A program made the position numbers and the translations under genes. Below the pieces are notes generated by a model that did no database searches, had not been told where the DNA came from, and saw nothing but the letters and a program-made list of their open reading frames with translations. Source: Neonectria sp. B-13 (lineage: Eukaryota; Ascomycota; Sordariomycetes; Hypocreales; Nectriaceae). Taken from it: DNA of 64,000 nucleotides. Numbering within the stretch: position 1 is the stretch's first letter; each line of letters opens with the position of its first letter. This document shows, in pieces, positions 13,401 through 24,619 of this stretch. The stretch spans positions 1,736,001 to 1,800,000 of the forward strand of contig NOKP01000006.1 of NCBI GenBank assembly GCA_002682825.1, read 5' to 3'.

Positions 13401-16216
13401 TCTGACATCCAGTTGGGTTATTGATGCGGTAATCTCTGGTATGAATCGCCCAGACGGATTTGCCAGGCTTGTCGTGGTATGATTTTGAAAATCTTCCTTC
13501 AATCTCGGCGGCAATCTGGTTGACCAGGGCCTTCGTGGGCGCCACGTACACCAGCACTGCGTCGTCGCTTTCCTCGAGTACGCATTTCATAGCATAGAAC
13601 GAGATGAATGTTTTACCTGCTGAAGTGGGAGCCACGACTAGAAGGCTTTCGTCGGCGTCAATTGAGTCGAGAACTTTTCTTTGCCAAGCGTCTGGCTCGA
13701 ATGGTACTCGAGGGTCGGGTTGCGAATCGAATCGTCGTTCCATGTAAGGACCACCATGTTCCAGTTGCAAGATGCGGTAGTCTTGAACAAGCTTCGATAC
13801 TTGTTTAGCCACTTGAGTGTCGATAAAGAACGGCAATGCTCGAGACGGGTTTCCGACAGTAACATCAATCTGAGGCATCCGAAGGCTAGTAACTATGCCT
13901 TGCACCGCACCTGCAATTTCTGGCGTACAGTCTCCCGATCTCGAGATTGCTTGCAGTGAGTTCCACATCATGGCAATAAGGTAAAGGCCTAGGAAAGTCA
14001 GTATTTGATGAAGTTTGCGCGAAAACCCCTCTTTGCTATTATCGCAACCTGCGGATGTGCTGAGAGATATACTTCAGCACTGAGAGCTAGGGACCGAAAC
14101 CTCGAGCACCCAGAGATACATGTTTAGTGTACCCATAGACTTGGCGTCGATGTGCTTATTCAATGCGACAGGGGTGATTTCGTGAGAGCAATGTGCTGGT
14201 TACGATAATAACAAAGGGGATGATAAAGAACAATACTCTGAAAGATTTTGAGTCTTTCAGATGGGTTCAACTGACCTTGAGAGGGCATCTTGCTCTCGTT
14301 CTTGCGGGCTTCAACCCATATCCAGCTCAGAATGTGGCAGAAGTAGAGATGAATCTCCGGATCAAGATACCGATCCTTTCGAGATACCTCAGACAGGAAC
14401 TTCTCGGCTTTCAAATAGCGGCTGACCAAGTTTGGTTCCTTCTGAAACTCTGCGCACCTCTCAGCCCAAAGCCGGATAGCACTGTCGCGCTTGTCCCGGA
14501 TCTTTCGGTCTTGAATCTCCTGAACAACCTTGAAAGCACTCTCTTTTCCGCCTTTTCCGCCCTTCTTAGCGGGCTTTTTCCCACCCTTCTTTTGCACATC
14601 TTTCCCGGGCAGTGGCTTTGTTCCTTTGCCCTGAGAACGTTGAGGCCTGACGACGATAGATTCCCGCTCGAGAATCTTCCCGCCTCCACTTTGAAGGCTC
14701 TGTGCATACGTGATGATGTCCGCCATCTGTCTTTGGTTTCGTCTTTTAGCATAGAAGTCGAGTGGTGGGGCGGTAGTGACAGGCTTGTTCTTGTGCCAGT
14801 GTTCCAGGTCTTCAAACACATTGCCAGCGGCCGAACTCGCCGTTTCCTGGATTTCTTTAACCTCGATGTTTCGGAGGAACTTGTTGAAAGCGGGGTGGTC
14901 AAAGGACAGGATCGTGGGGGGTGTTTCGTTAGAATTGGATGGTGCAGGTGATGAGAAACTGGGCCGTGAGCCCACGTCGAAGTCTGTGTCGGAATAAGTA
15001 GTACTGGCTTTGACAACTTCCTTCCAGAGTTGTTTGGCCTTTTCGGCGATCTCCTCAGGGACAGGGCTGTTTGTCCGTATTGTATCCAGCATGAAGGAGA
15101 AGATCCTCCCATCGATCAGATCGAAGAGATCCCAGTCCAATTCACAATTCTCCAACCCTCTCTCAATCAAGGCCTTGGAGACCTCAGAAAACAGCTGGAG
15201 GAAGGATTCATCATCAGATCCAATGTCTTTGATGTCGCATCTTCTTTCTTGCAGGCTACACAGCCGCAGAGTCGCCGTGTGCAGAAGTAAACCATGAAGC
15301 CGAGTCAATGTGTCTTTGTCCACTTTTATTGTTGACGAAGGCTGCTCAAGGATGCTTCGACAGAAATGGACTGCAAACCACTCTCTCAACGTCAAGTCAG
15401 GGGAATGGGTGTCAAGCTCGGGAAATTTATCCAGAATTGCGTTTGAGAGTGTTGACAGCTCCAAAACTGGACGCGAAGGCGAATTGATAGTGCTCAAGGC
15501 AGTTTCTCCTTTCGTCCGATCCAGCAAATTGACAAACACCTATACTATGTCAGTCCCAGTCGTATTAGGTCGCTAAACCCTGAAGAATCATACCTTTGAG
15601 GTCTGCCAGGTGATGTGGTTGAATAGGGCGACATGTCTCCCACTGCTGGAAAGCTTCCAGATCAGATGACGCAGCTGAATTATCTTCGGTCCCTCGTTTC
15701 CATCCCCTTCATGGCAGAGGACGAAATGCAGGGTATGACTAGACAGGTACTCTTTACAGTCATCGCTCTCAAAGGAATCGAATTCATGAACCTCAGACCG
15801 GATGTTCGATCTCGAAAGATGCTGGATGACAACAGCCCGGGCGAGGTGATACTTGTATGCATCAGCCGCCGCTGCACCTTCTGGGACACATGCGTCATCC
15901 AGGTCTCGAAAGAAGAGAACATCGAAGTTGCAGCCCCTTTTCTGCAGGTCATCCAAGAATTTCTCCACCGCAAAAACTGCGTGTAGGAGCTGGAAGCCGT
16001 CTGTAATTCAGTCAGTCGCCGCACACTGCCTTGCCTTGACTGCGTCGGGCCAGGAAACATACCGTGAAAGTCAACTCTAGACTGTTTCATGCAATAGTGA
16101 ATCAAGGATTCTCCATGGATACCGAACAGTTCGCCGCCGGCAAAATCTCCGACGATGTCGACCTTGGTAGTGTGGAGTGTGGAGTACCACTGGAGGAGAT
16201 CCTCCTCTGAACTCAT
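10490..16216 (-). CDS. DDX60-type DEVH-box RNA helicase (Ski2-like superfamily)
   Basis: Predicted SF2 helicase of about 1742 residues, close to animal DDX60 in length. Exons in transcript order: 16216-16063, 16000-15594, 15539-14276, 13988-12953, 12905-12064, 12015-10490; lengths sum to whole codons. Visible motifs: Walker A in APTSAGKT (about residues 728-735), motif Ia [14 protein letters not shown] (about 839-842), SAT, then after a spacer [30 protein letters not shown] and the motif [12 protein letters not shown]. The spelling around HHEGMN and motif VI is characteristic of DDX60 rather than Ski2 or Mtr4. The first 600 residues are the family's N-terminal region with a Lys/Gly-rich stretch; an acidic Ser/Asp-rich segment lies near the C-terminus. 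In animals DDX60 is linked to antiviral RNA sensing; the fungal role is unknown. The intron at 13989-14275 is unusually long (287 nt). Confidence 0.94.
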
Positions 16217-17279
16217 CTTGTCGTGTTCTGGCGTTGTAGGTGTTTGGGTGTTTTTCTGTTCAGCAGATTGGTAAAGATGGAAGAAATTTGAGATGAAGAA
16301 GTGGGACGAAGAAAGGGAAGGAACAGGCAGCGGGTGAACGTAGGATGAAAGGTGGGTGACAAAACAAACAAACGCGACTAACGTGATTCACTGTCGGAGA
16401 CCGACTGCCAACCTACGTAGCCAGGCGGGCGCAATGCGGCAATGCGGAAGTCTATAGTTAAACGTGCCAACGCATACCTGGTGGTTGATCTCTTGGCATT
16501 TGAATTTATCTATTCCTGCGTTTCTGTGGACGGTCACTCTACTTGACCGCCGTACAAAGTGACTTCGAGGGAGGCTAACGCTGGGGGCCGCCCACAAATA
16601 TCCTACAATTCCCTCATTTGTAAAACACTGGTCAATGTATCTATACAAGCATGGGCTGTCTAAATGCGGCCGGTGGCGATAAAGAAGCCATGTTGCCTAG
16701 GCCAACATCCACAATCGAGATCAAAGTTGCCCCAGAAGGTAAAAATCTTACAGTTTCAAACTGATGCAGATGGAGGATACTTGAATGAAGAATCCTGGGT
16801 CTCCGAGCGGGCCTTAACAACCATACTAATCTGAGGTCATTCAATTGATATTTCAAGGCTCCTACTAGCCTTGCTTAAATCCAAGTCCCATCCCGAGTTC
16901 TAAACTAAAAGTTACATGCTATACTAACTAAACCTCTTGTTTCGTAAATATTCAATTCGCGACATTTCACCTCTTGAGTATGGGGTCCGCAAATGAGGCA
17001 AGGGAGGCTGTGTTTGGGTATGCTCAGATGAAAACCAACAACAATACATCGTATGGGTCATGGCGGTCATGATCATGGTAGCAATGTGTGCTTTATTGGT
17101 GTCCATAGCACGGCCGTGCTAACCAGTCTATCGACTGCACCGCCACTGCATCTGTGATATCACGACCACGTCCACGTCCAAAGACTCCCTGCTTTTTTGT
17201 TGAAATCTGCCTGAACGCCACCGCAATGCAAAACAACCCAGCCCCCGGGATATACAATTTCGCCGAATCCGCCGTTCCT
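16217..17279. other. Intergenic region upstream of the DDX60-like gene
   Basis: Contains the promoter of the helicase (start 16216, reading leftward) and the 3' flank of UTP15. About 16840-17060 is visibly AT-richer than its surroundings. No frame looks like a real protein. Confidence 0.55.
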
Positions 17280-18866
17280 TCACAGAGTCCCAACCGTCAA
17301 GCTCTCGAGCATGCCTCCTGTCTGGCACGCCACCTGCGCTCGTTCCACCTCGACCTTGACCCTTCGGTGCAGCGTCCGGAACCCGTCATACAGTTCCGCC
17401 GATCCGCCGACAAGCTCAGCATACAGGTCGAGCAGGTGGAGGCCGACCTCGACGCAGACGCTGACATATCTCGGGTCGCAGATGTGGCTACAGGTCCACT
17501 TCAGGATCGGCTGGACGGTGTGTTCATCCCGTGATTCGAGGGCATCTCGCAACGCGCTGCGGTGGCGGAGGGCGAGAAGGAGCGTGAGGACGTTAAGAGG
17601 CGAGTGCTCCGGTGAGTACTTGTCGAGGGCCAGGTCGAGTGCACGCGAGTACCGGGCATGACGCAGGTCGCTCTGCCACTCCCGCTCCTTTTTCTTGAAT
17701 GTGCGAGCCTCATTCGCGATGACAACATCTGCACCCTCGCCGACCATGTCCAGTCGCTTGGCGGCAGTAACCCTGCGCTTGCGTTTCTTCTTCTTAGCAT
17801 CGTGCGATTCGATGGTTCCGGCGACGAGGGCCGACATCTCCTTCTCACGCTCGGCTTCCCGGTTGGCCTCGGGGCCGGTAAGGCGAGTGCGGAGACTGAG
17901 AACACCAGACTGCATACCGACTGCAAGATGACGGTCGCTAGATTCGGGGTCATCGCTTGAGGGGATGATTTTGACAGACAGAACGGGAGATTGGTACTTG
18001 GTACTCGAGACGACGTTCCAGCCAGTTGTCTCGAAAACCTTGACATGGCCTTCCAGACCACCACTGACGAGCCGTCGGCCATTGGAAGCAAGGCTCAGCG
18101 AGGTGACGGTCTTCTGGTGGTTGGTGATCATATTAAGAGGTCGAGCAGCAACTAGGTCGAGAACGCTGATCGAGTTTTCAGCCGCTGCCAGAACGGTCGT
18201 TCCAGAGGGCATTGATAGAACATCCTCGATTGGCGCAGCATGCTTGAAGGTCATGACGGCGGTGTTGCTTCCTGTCCTAGGATCCCAAAGCTTCACCGTA
18301 GAATCATAACTTCCCGAAATAATCATATTGGACATGGTGCCAGGCATGAAGTTTGCACATCGGACGTAATCGCTGTGGCCGACAAAAGTCGAGAGAGGAT
18401 CATTGCTGGTGAGATCCCACAGGCGGACGGTCTTGTCGTCGCTGGCACTCAGGAGGGTCGTGAGCTCGGTCGGGGAGAACTTAGTCGTCCAGACGGGCTG
18501 CTTGTGCGTCGTCCACGTCTTGAGAATCGCCCTCGAGTTGACGTCGAAAACCTGGATCTTGCCCGTGTCGTCACCAGCAACCAGCACGCGGCCATCCTTC
18601 CTGATCTCTCCGCTCCGCGCCACATCGCCGAAGCGCGTGATGGTCTTGAGCAGCTTGCGCGTCCGGTTCGAGTAGATCTGGATGCGGGTTCCCGTCGTGA
18701 CAGCAAACGAGTCGCTGTTGGAGGAGATGTGGACGACGGGGTACGCGGTCGGCGACGTGATCAGCAGCTGGTTCTTGAACGTCTTCCAGTAGCGCTGCTC
18801 TGCGGTGACCGGCGACGGCCCCGAGGGCAGCTTGAGCTGTGGTAGAGGGCCCACCTGAGCTGCCAT
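17280..18866 (-). CDS. utp15: U3 snoRNP / SSU processome subunit Utp15
   Basis: Single-exon protein of 528 residues, the usual Utp15 size. The N-terminus (QLKLPSGPSPVTAEQRYWK) and the run of WD40 blades over about residues 40-330, with clear WD dipeptides such as TVRLWDL and TVKLWDP, identify the family. A basic linker (KKKKRKRR) near residue 365 is followed by the helical UTP15 C-terminal domain. In yeast, Utp15 belongs to the t-UTP/UtpA subcomplex, which binds nascent pre-rRNA in the nucleolus and links rDNA transcription to 18S processing. The start ATG at 18866 begins directly with family-like sequence. The gene is complete with no oddities. Confidence 0.96.
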   Translation of the reverse strand: MAAQVGPLPQLKLPSGPSPVTAEQRYWKTFKNQLLITSPTAYPVVHISSNSDSFAVTTGTRIQIYSNRTRKLLKTITRFGDVARSGEIRKDGRVLVAGDDTGKIQVFDVNSRAILKTWTTHKQPVWTTKFSPTELTTLLSASDDKTVRLWDLTSNDPLSTFVGHSDYVRCANFMPGTMSNMIISGSYDSTVKLWDPRTGSNTAVMTFKHAAPIEDVLSMPSGTTVLAAAENSISVLDLVAARPLNMITNHQKTVTSLSLASNGRRLVSGGLEGHVKVFETTGWNVVSSTKYQSPVLSVKIIPSSDDPESSDRHLAVGMQSGVLSLRTRLTGPEANREAEREKEMSALVAGTIESHDAKKKKRKRRVTAAKRLDMVGEGADVVIANEARTFKKKEREWQSDLRHARYSRALDLALDKYSPEHSPLNVLTLLLALRHRSALRDALESRDEHTVQPILKWTCSHICDPRYVSVCVEVGLHLLDLYAELVGGSAELYDGFRTLHRRVKVEVERAQVACQTGGMLESLTVGTL

Positions 18867-19328
18867 TGTTCGTGATGGTGATTGCTGGTATTCGTTGGTG
18901 GCAGTTTCGAGGTCAATAGCAGTTGGCAGTGATATTTTTTTTCTGCCAGGCCGATAAGATTAGGATTAGGATGGCTGGCAGCGGAAGTCAACCGCGGGGC
19001 ACCTAGAAGCTTGGCCTAGCCGTATTGGGACTAGTGCATCTGTTCAGCCTCCCTGCATCGCCGACATCAGCACCACCAGTCGTCTCCATAACAGTACGAA
19101 GTACTAAGGAACGCATTTCAACAAATATCAGGGGCTTTGAAACCCAAATAACAGCAAATGAAGTGACGGATGATGATTTAGGTAGGTAATAACTAGCCCG
19201 TTTATCCGTTTGTGTAATATCCCCATATCCTGCCTGACCCTTCCTAGCCTTTCCGTATAGTATAAAACGCCATTCAAACCGTTCCGTTAATGTATTGTAC
19301 ATTTCAGTCCCTCGTGTCTTTCATTTCT
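18867..19328. other. Intergenic region between UTP15 and the C2-domain gene
   Basis: 462 bases holding the UTP15 promoter and the end of the C2-domain transcription unit. It includes one copy of the dispersed motif TACGAAGTAC (19095-19104). No gene seen. Confidence 0.55.
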
Positions 19329-22300
19329 TCAGTAACCACCCCTGCGGCGTGACCTGCCCGATCCAATATCAATCATCTGCATCTCCTCCATCAGTGCCAG
19401 CTCATGACTGCTGCTGTTTGCCCCGCTCATGAGCGGAAGTGGCACCTTTGCTGGAACCGGAGGGCCAGAGCCATATTGCGGCGCTCTGTTCTCGTTCTGA
19501 TGATCCCAGGTGCTCGCACGTGGCAGACCTCGGGTGGGAGTGTATGGGCTCTGCCTGTCCCGATAATTGTCCGGTGAGATCGGTGCCAAGGGGCTGGCTG
19601 CTGCCGGAGAATTTCCCACAGAGGCCGGGTTGCGCTTTTGGAGGCGAGTTCGGCCTGCACTGGCAGGCGCTGGAGGCGTGCGCGGTTCGTCAGGGGTTCC
19701 ATATGGCAGAGTGGCCGACATGCTATGGCGGCCAGCACGAGGAATCCTGCGAGTACTAGGTGGTAGAGGCTGAGCTCCGGATAGGGCCGGCCGTGATCGT
19801 GGCTCTGGAGTTGGCTCCTTGTGCTTCGGCTCGGGTTCCGGCGCCCATGACTCGATAGGTAGGTGATCGGACGGGTCAACTTCCCGTCCATCGTACGTAA
19901 TAATCTTCTTCGGCTCGGGCTTCATATAATCCGGTGTAGGACTAGTCCCGTCCTTGACAGATACAAGGCTAGAGTTGAGCGCATCATAGGAGTCGGGTCC
20001 GAATGGGACTCCAGACAACCTCCTAGTCTCTGTCGGAGGGGGGGCAGGACTGACCGACTTCCGTCGGATGGTGTGTTGGGGGTTGGGGCTAGTCCGGGGG
20101 TTGGGACTTGTTCGAGGATTGGGAGAGACGCCTCGAGTTTGCGTCGCTGGGGGCTCAGGTCCGCTCGTGTACGTGATGGCTCTTCGATTGTATGGTTGGA
20201 TAGCGTAGCTTTGAGACATGTCTGCGGATTCATTGTATCCCTGCTGGTAAGACTCGGTTCGTGCGCGTCCTCGTGAAGGCGTTGACAGGCTTTGTGAGTG
20301 GTTCCGCCTATCAGATCGGCGATCTTCATAGATGCCATCAGTTATCTCTTGTGAGAGACTCGGGTCTAACCCTGGAACGAGGGAAGCTGGCATCCCGGGA
20401 ATCCCATGACTAGATGAGCTTTGTATTTGCCGGGTTTCCAGTTCCATGTGGTGACCCGAATGCTGGCTCTGGCTGCTGTGCGAATGATATGAGATTTGGC
20501 CTGGGCTTTTGGAAATGTCCCGGCCATGGGAGGGTACATGCACCATTTGATAAGAATTCTGATCTTGTCCTGGGCTTCGAGAGTACTCTCTTCCGTGAGA
20601 CGGAGATGCAGAGACCATTTGGTAGGAATTCTGATCCTGTCCCGGACTCCGAGAGTAATCTCGCCCATGAGATTGAGATACAGCTACCATTTGATATGGG
20701 TTCTGATCATAGGAATTTTGATCATAAGGATTCTGGTCTTGTGCTGGACTCCGAGAGTAGTCTCGGCCGTGTGATGGAGATGCAGCCACCACCTGATATG
20801 AGTTCTGATCATAGGAATTCTGATCATATGTATTTTGCTCTTGCCCCGGACTCCGAGCGTAGTCCCGGCCATGAGATGGCGACATTGCAACGATTTGGTA
20901 TGGATTCTGATCCTGGTACGGGTTCTGATCCTGGTACCCATGTGACGGTGAGCGATCGTCTCGGAACGGAGAACCGCCTGGTGATCGGCCCAGGCTGAGG
21001 GGGGCTGGAGCGTCGTCGAACCCCATCTCGTCTTGTTGTTGTTGCCGTGCCCCAACGCTGTGCCTGTAGGTATTCGGGTATGGGTTTGGTGACTCAGGCG
21101 CGTCCTCCACCGTGGGCTGCATCGACCGGTGATGAGGATCGTAGTTCGCATCATACGAACTATGCCTCGGTGAAGGATCGTAAGTCGGAGGAACAACTGT
21201 ATTCGGGGCAGGTGCCGAGTCGTAGGCTCGAAATGTTGGTCGGCCAGGGTATGAGGGCATTGAGTGCCTGTGAGCTTCGTTCCTCAAAACATCATGTCTC
21301 ATTGGGTGCAAAGGCTTAGGTGGTGACGCATCGAAGGTGCCTCTCGGTACAAGCTCCTGGCCTCCACTGTTGTGCCTGCTCCGATGCGCCGGCGGCGGTG
21401 GTGGACGATCATCCTCCACAGGGGGGAACTGCCTGGGGTCGTCCATGGGCGGTGCTTCATAAGGATCTTGCTGGGGAGCGTACTGGCCCCGATGATCCTG
21501 CTGGTCCTGTTGCTGCATAGAATACTGTGGGCTGTATTCCCGGTCCTCAATATGTCGCGGGGATGAGTCGTAAGACGGGTTTATGGAACGGCGTGTTTGT
21601 CGTGGTGCCTCGCCGCGAGTAGGGGTGACATACTCCTGAGGCGCAACTGGCGAAGGAGAGTGGTGCTCCGGGTGGCGGCTTCGGTGTGAGGGAGGCGTAG
21701 TGTACTCCACCACCTGCAGTGGAGATTGATTAGGGATGAAGCCTCCGTGGGATAGTTGCTTTGCATGTGCTCGAGGCGGCGGGGTGCTTTGTTCAGGTGC
21801 CGGTGGAGGGGCAGCTGGTGTTGGGGGGGCTTCGCCTGTGACTGGGTCAGACGGCAGAGGGCGCCTTTTCACGGGGGTCCTCTGCTTGACGGAGCCGTGC
21901 TCTTGCTCTGCGGAAGCGGGCTGCTTCGGCTTCACTGTTGCAGGCTTCTCGGGCTTGGGCCGTGAGTCGTAGTAGGTGATTTCTATTCTGATCTCGCCGG
22001 CGTATTTTCCTCGGCAGCTGAGCGTCTGCCAAACATCTCGTTGACCGCCGCCGGGGATGATGATGCCTCTGAGGTCGATCCAAGACTCGCCGATCAAGTC
22101 GGTCTTCTTATCGTCGGTGAAGACGGAGATTTTGAGCTGGTAGTAATCGGGGGAATCGTGGACGGTAAACCGAAGTTCCTGGTCCCTAGAGATGGACGAT
22201 CAGTTGGAGCTCAGTTAGAGACGCCCACACCACAAGACTTACCATTTCGGCGTCTGCCCGCCGCGGATATCTGTGGTAGTCTTCTTTGCCTCCTTGCCTA

Positions 22301-22475
22301 GCCTGGCAGCACAGTAGGGGTCCTGCTTCCCGATGGTCTTGCGGTTAGGCAGGTTCTTGGCTCGGTCGACGATGGCGACGAGGGTTCCGACGATCGGCCC
22401 GTCGACGGTCAAGTCGGCAAAGATGCCCGCCGTGTGCACGCCATTGAGAGGGTGGGACTTGGCCTTGGTCGACAT
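19329..22475 (-). CDS. C2-domain protein of the Inn1/Fic1 (ingression) type
   Basis: About 1029 residues from two exons, 22475-22243 and 22185-19329, joined in frame through a tryptophan codon (intron 22186-22242). Residues about 14-140 form a C2 domain: GTLVAIVDRAKNLPNRKTIG with KQDPYCAARLG, then the strand pattern around WDQELRFTVHDS and DLIGESWIDL. The remaining 880 residues are disordered and rich in Pro, Ser, Gln and Arg with many PxxP motifs. Budding-yeast Inn1 and fission-yeast Fic1 pair an N-terminal C2 domain with a proline-rich tail binding SH3 proteins (Hof1/Cyk3, Cdc15/Imp2) at the contractile ring; the same role in septation is inferred. The tail contains five imperfect tandem repeats at about residues 485-650. 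The first exon holds only the first half of the C2 domain. Confidence 0.85.
20480..20960 (-). repeat. In-frame tandem repeats in the C2-protein tail
   Basis: About five imperfect copies of a 20-35-residue unit built around SPSHGRDYSRSPGQDQNSYQ, differing in inserted YDQNSYDQN blocks. The repeat keeps frame, so copy number changes alter only tail length. Each unit carries SRSP-like phosphorylatable serines. Confidence 0.85.
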
Positions 22476-24619
22476 GACGAGGTCGCGCGCCGCACGGGAG
22501 GGGGTCGTAAAGTTCGAGATGGGAGGGTTGTTTTGTTTACATCGGCAGCACCCGTTTGTCTCCGACTCGGCTGTGGTGTGTAAGGATCGACAATGCGGTT
22601 GTTGTAGACGAAGTGAGGGATGTCGGGACAGGCAATGACGAGAACTAAAATAAAGTAAAATAATAGAACCAAGGGAGTCAAGAAAGACTGAAGGCGGCCA
22701 GACAATGAGGGAGTGTGTGAGGAGATAATGGGTGACGGATGCAGGAAACACGACAGAGGCCAAGCAAGATAAGACAAGACAAGACAAGACAAGAGGCGGC
22801 GCGGCGGCGGGAATAGAATGAGCTGCAGTAGTTAGTTAGCACTGGATTGGACCAAAGCCAGCTGTAGGACGTTATTGTTATTGAGAGAATGGAGGGCTGG
22901 TTGGATGAATGGAGGGGCCTTGTTTCGCAGCCCAGCGCGTGCGACGGGGCCAGATGTCGTAGCGTTATACAGCCCAGGCTTGCGTGTGGTTGGGGGCCCG
23001 AAAGCGGTAAGGACCTTGCGAGCAGTGGGTCGCTGCGGGAGGCTGGGCTGAAAACGAGGGGGGCTGGCGCAGGCTGCTGCAGGGGTTGTATCGGGCAGTT
23101 GGGAGCCACCATCCACTGAGTTACAGGGGAAGCTGCCTAGTTCCAGGGGCGCTGCCAGGGCTCTTGAATCCACGGAGCGTTTGCCCGTTGGCGGGCTGTC
23201 AGCGTGGCCCGTCGCCAGCGTCACCATCACGGGATCAACGGCGATGGAATGGTTACAGACATAGCCAAGGCGACATCGAGGAGCGTCCGTCGATGGCATT
23301 CAGGGGATCAGACAAGCCTGATTCGCCCAGCCAAGCCCGGCATTTCACGTCTTTTCTCATCCCCCCCTCGTCAGCTTGGGGACATGGGTGTCAATATCTG
23401 ACGGGTCGATCCAATGCTCATAAATGGCGAGGCCAAGGTGCACCGCCTTGGTGCTTTCGCAACCAGAGTGCGCGTCTAGTTTATGGGCCTCCACCTCAGT
23501 GTATACGAAGTACGGACCATACGAACAGTTCATTTGGGTACGAAGTACATGTCAATACGACGAGACCTGAGGCCTATTGGTATTTTCCACAGCCACGGCG
23601 AGTGCGAGAGAAGCCTAGAGTTGAAATTCTCCGAGCCATTGCCAAGCCATGGCTGACGACTACTGCTCTCCGTACCTGGCGTTACCACGCAGCAGGGTTT
23701 CTCACATTCCTTGGTCTTAACGCTTAACGGCCGTGACCGTGGCATCAGGCTTTAGCGCCAAATGGTGGAGGCTGGCCGCGTATCCTGGGAGACAGAAGTT
23801 CAGGACCCAAACACAAAATCTCCAGAGACACGACCCGACGACGATGGCCCGATCTCGATTCCGTGGGGGAGAGTGGATGGGAAAGCTCTGTTCGTGCAGA
23901 AGGTCCTGGGGTCCACGGCTCCACTGCCGCTGTTTAGGTTCCCGGTTTCGAGCTTAACCGTGTCCCGGGCGACGATGAAGTTGCATGAGGCCCGCTCGCC
24001 CTGATTACTATGAATCAGTGAACGAGATCCGACCCACCGCGGAGTGAGTGGTGGTCTCTCACGATGCTGGGTAGTTGGATATTGCCTGCCAATGCTATGC
24101 GAAAGGACTATCCAGGACACCACAAGACACATGGCTGCAGTCGGCATTCTCATCATCGTCCCCAGGCCAAGCCCAGATCGCCATGCCTCCAACCGTCAGG
24201 AACGAGATGGTGGATGTTCTGATTACGACATGTTGCCGTTGGAGACGGAGCCCCATTCCACGACAATGGCATCGTTTGAAGCTAGGGACGCCCCCAAGTG
24301 CAGCCCCATCCTCAGCGTCGGCCTCACATTTCACTCTACGGCACATTGCTCACCTGTGCCGGTTTCTAGAATTGGGCACGGATATTGAAAGCGGGACGCT
24401 GGCTGCGAACGCAAGAAGCAAAGTCATGTCTCAACATAGTCTCGTCCAGAAGCAAGCTGACTGCACACATGTCCCTAGGGCATTCAATTTAGGCACCGCC
24501 CTCAAGACGAGCCGCTTCGATCGCAGAAGAGACGAAAGGCATCCAGGAAGAATGTGGGTAATGATTAATCTGCGTCTTGGAATCTTGGAAATCCTAATGG
24601 AATCCTTCAGCCAGACTGA
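22476..24619. other. 2.1-kb intergenic region
   Basis: Between the start of the C2-domain gene (-) and the stop of the methionine sulfoxide reductase gene (-). It contains an AAGAC pentamer repeat (22766-22794) and two copies of TACGAAGTAC (23504-23513, 23539-23548). Open frames here are short and compositionally random; none looks coding. Confidence 0.5.
22766..22794. repeat. AAGAC pentamer repeat
   Basis: About five units of the pentamer in the probable leader of the C2-domain gene. Confidence 0.8.

Noticed and set aside
23086..23727. 213-codon + strand open frame
   Set aside because: No conserved pattern and rich in Arg/Pro/Trp/His as expected from non-coding GC-rich DNA.
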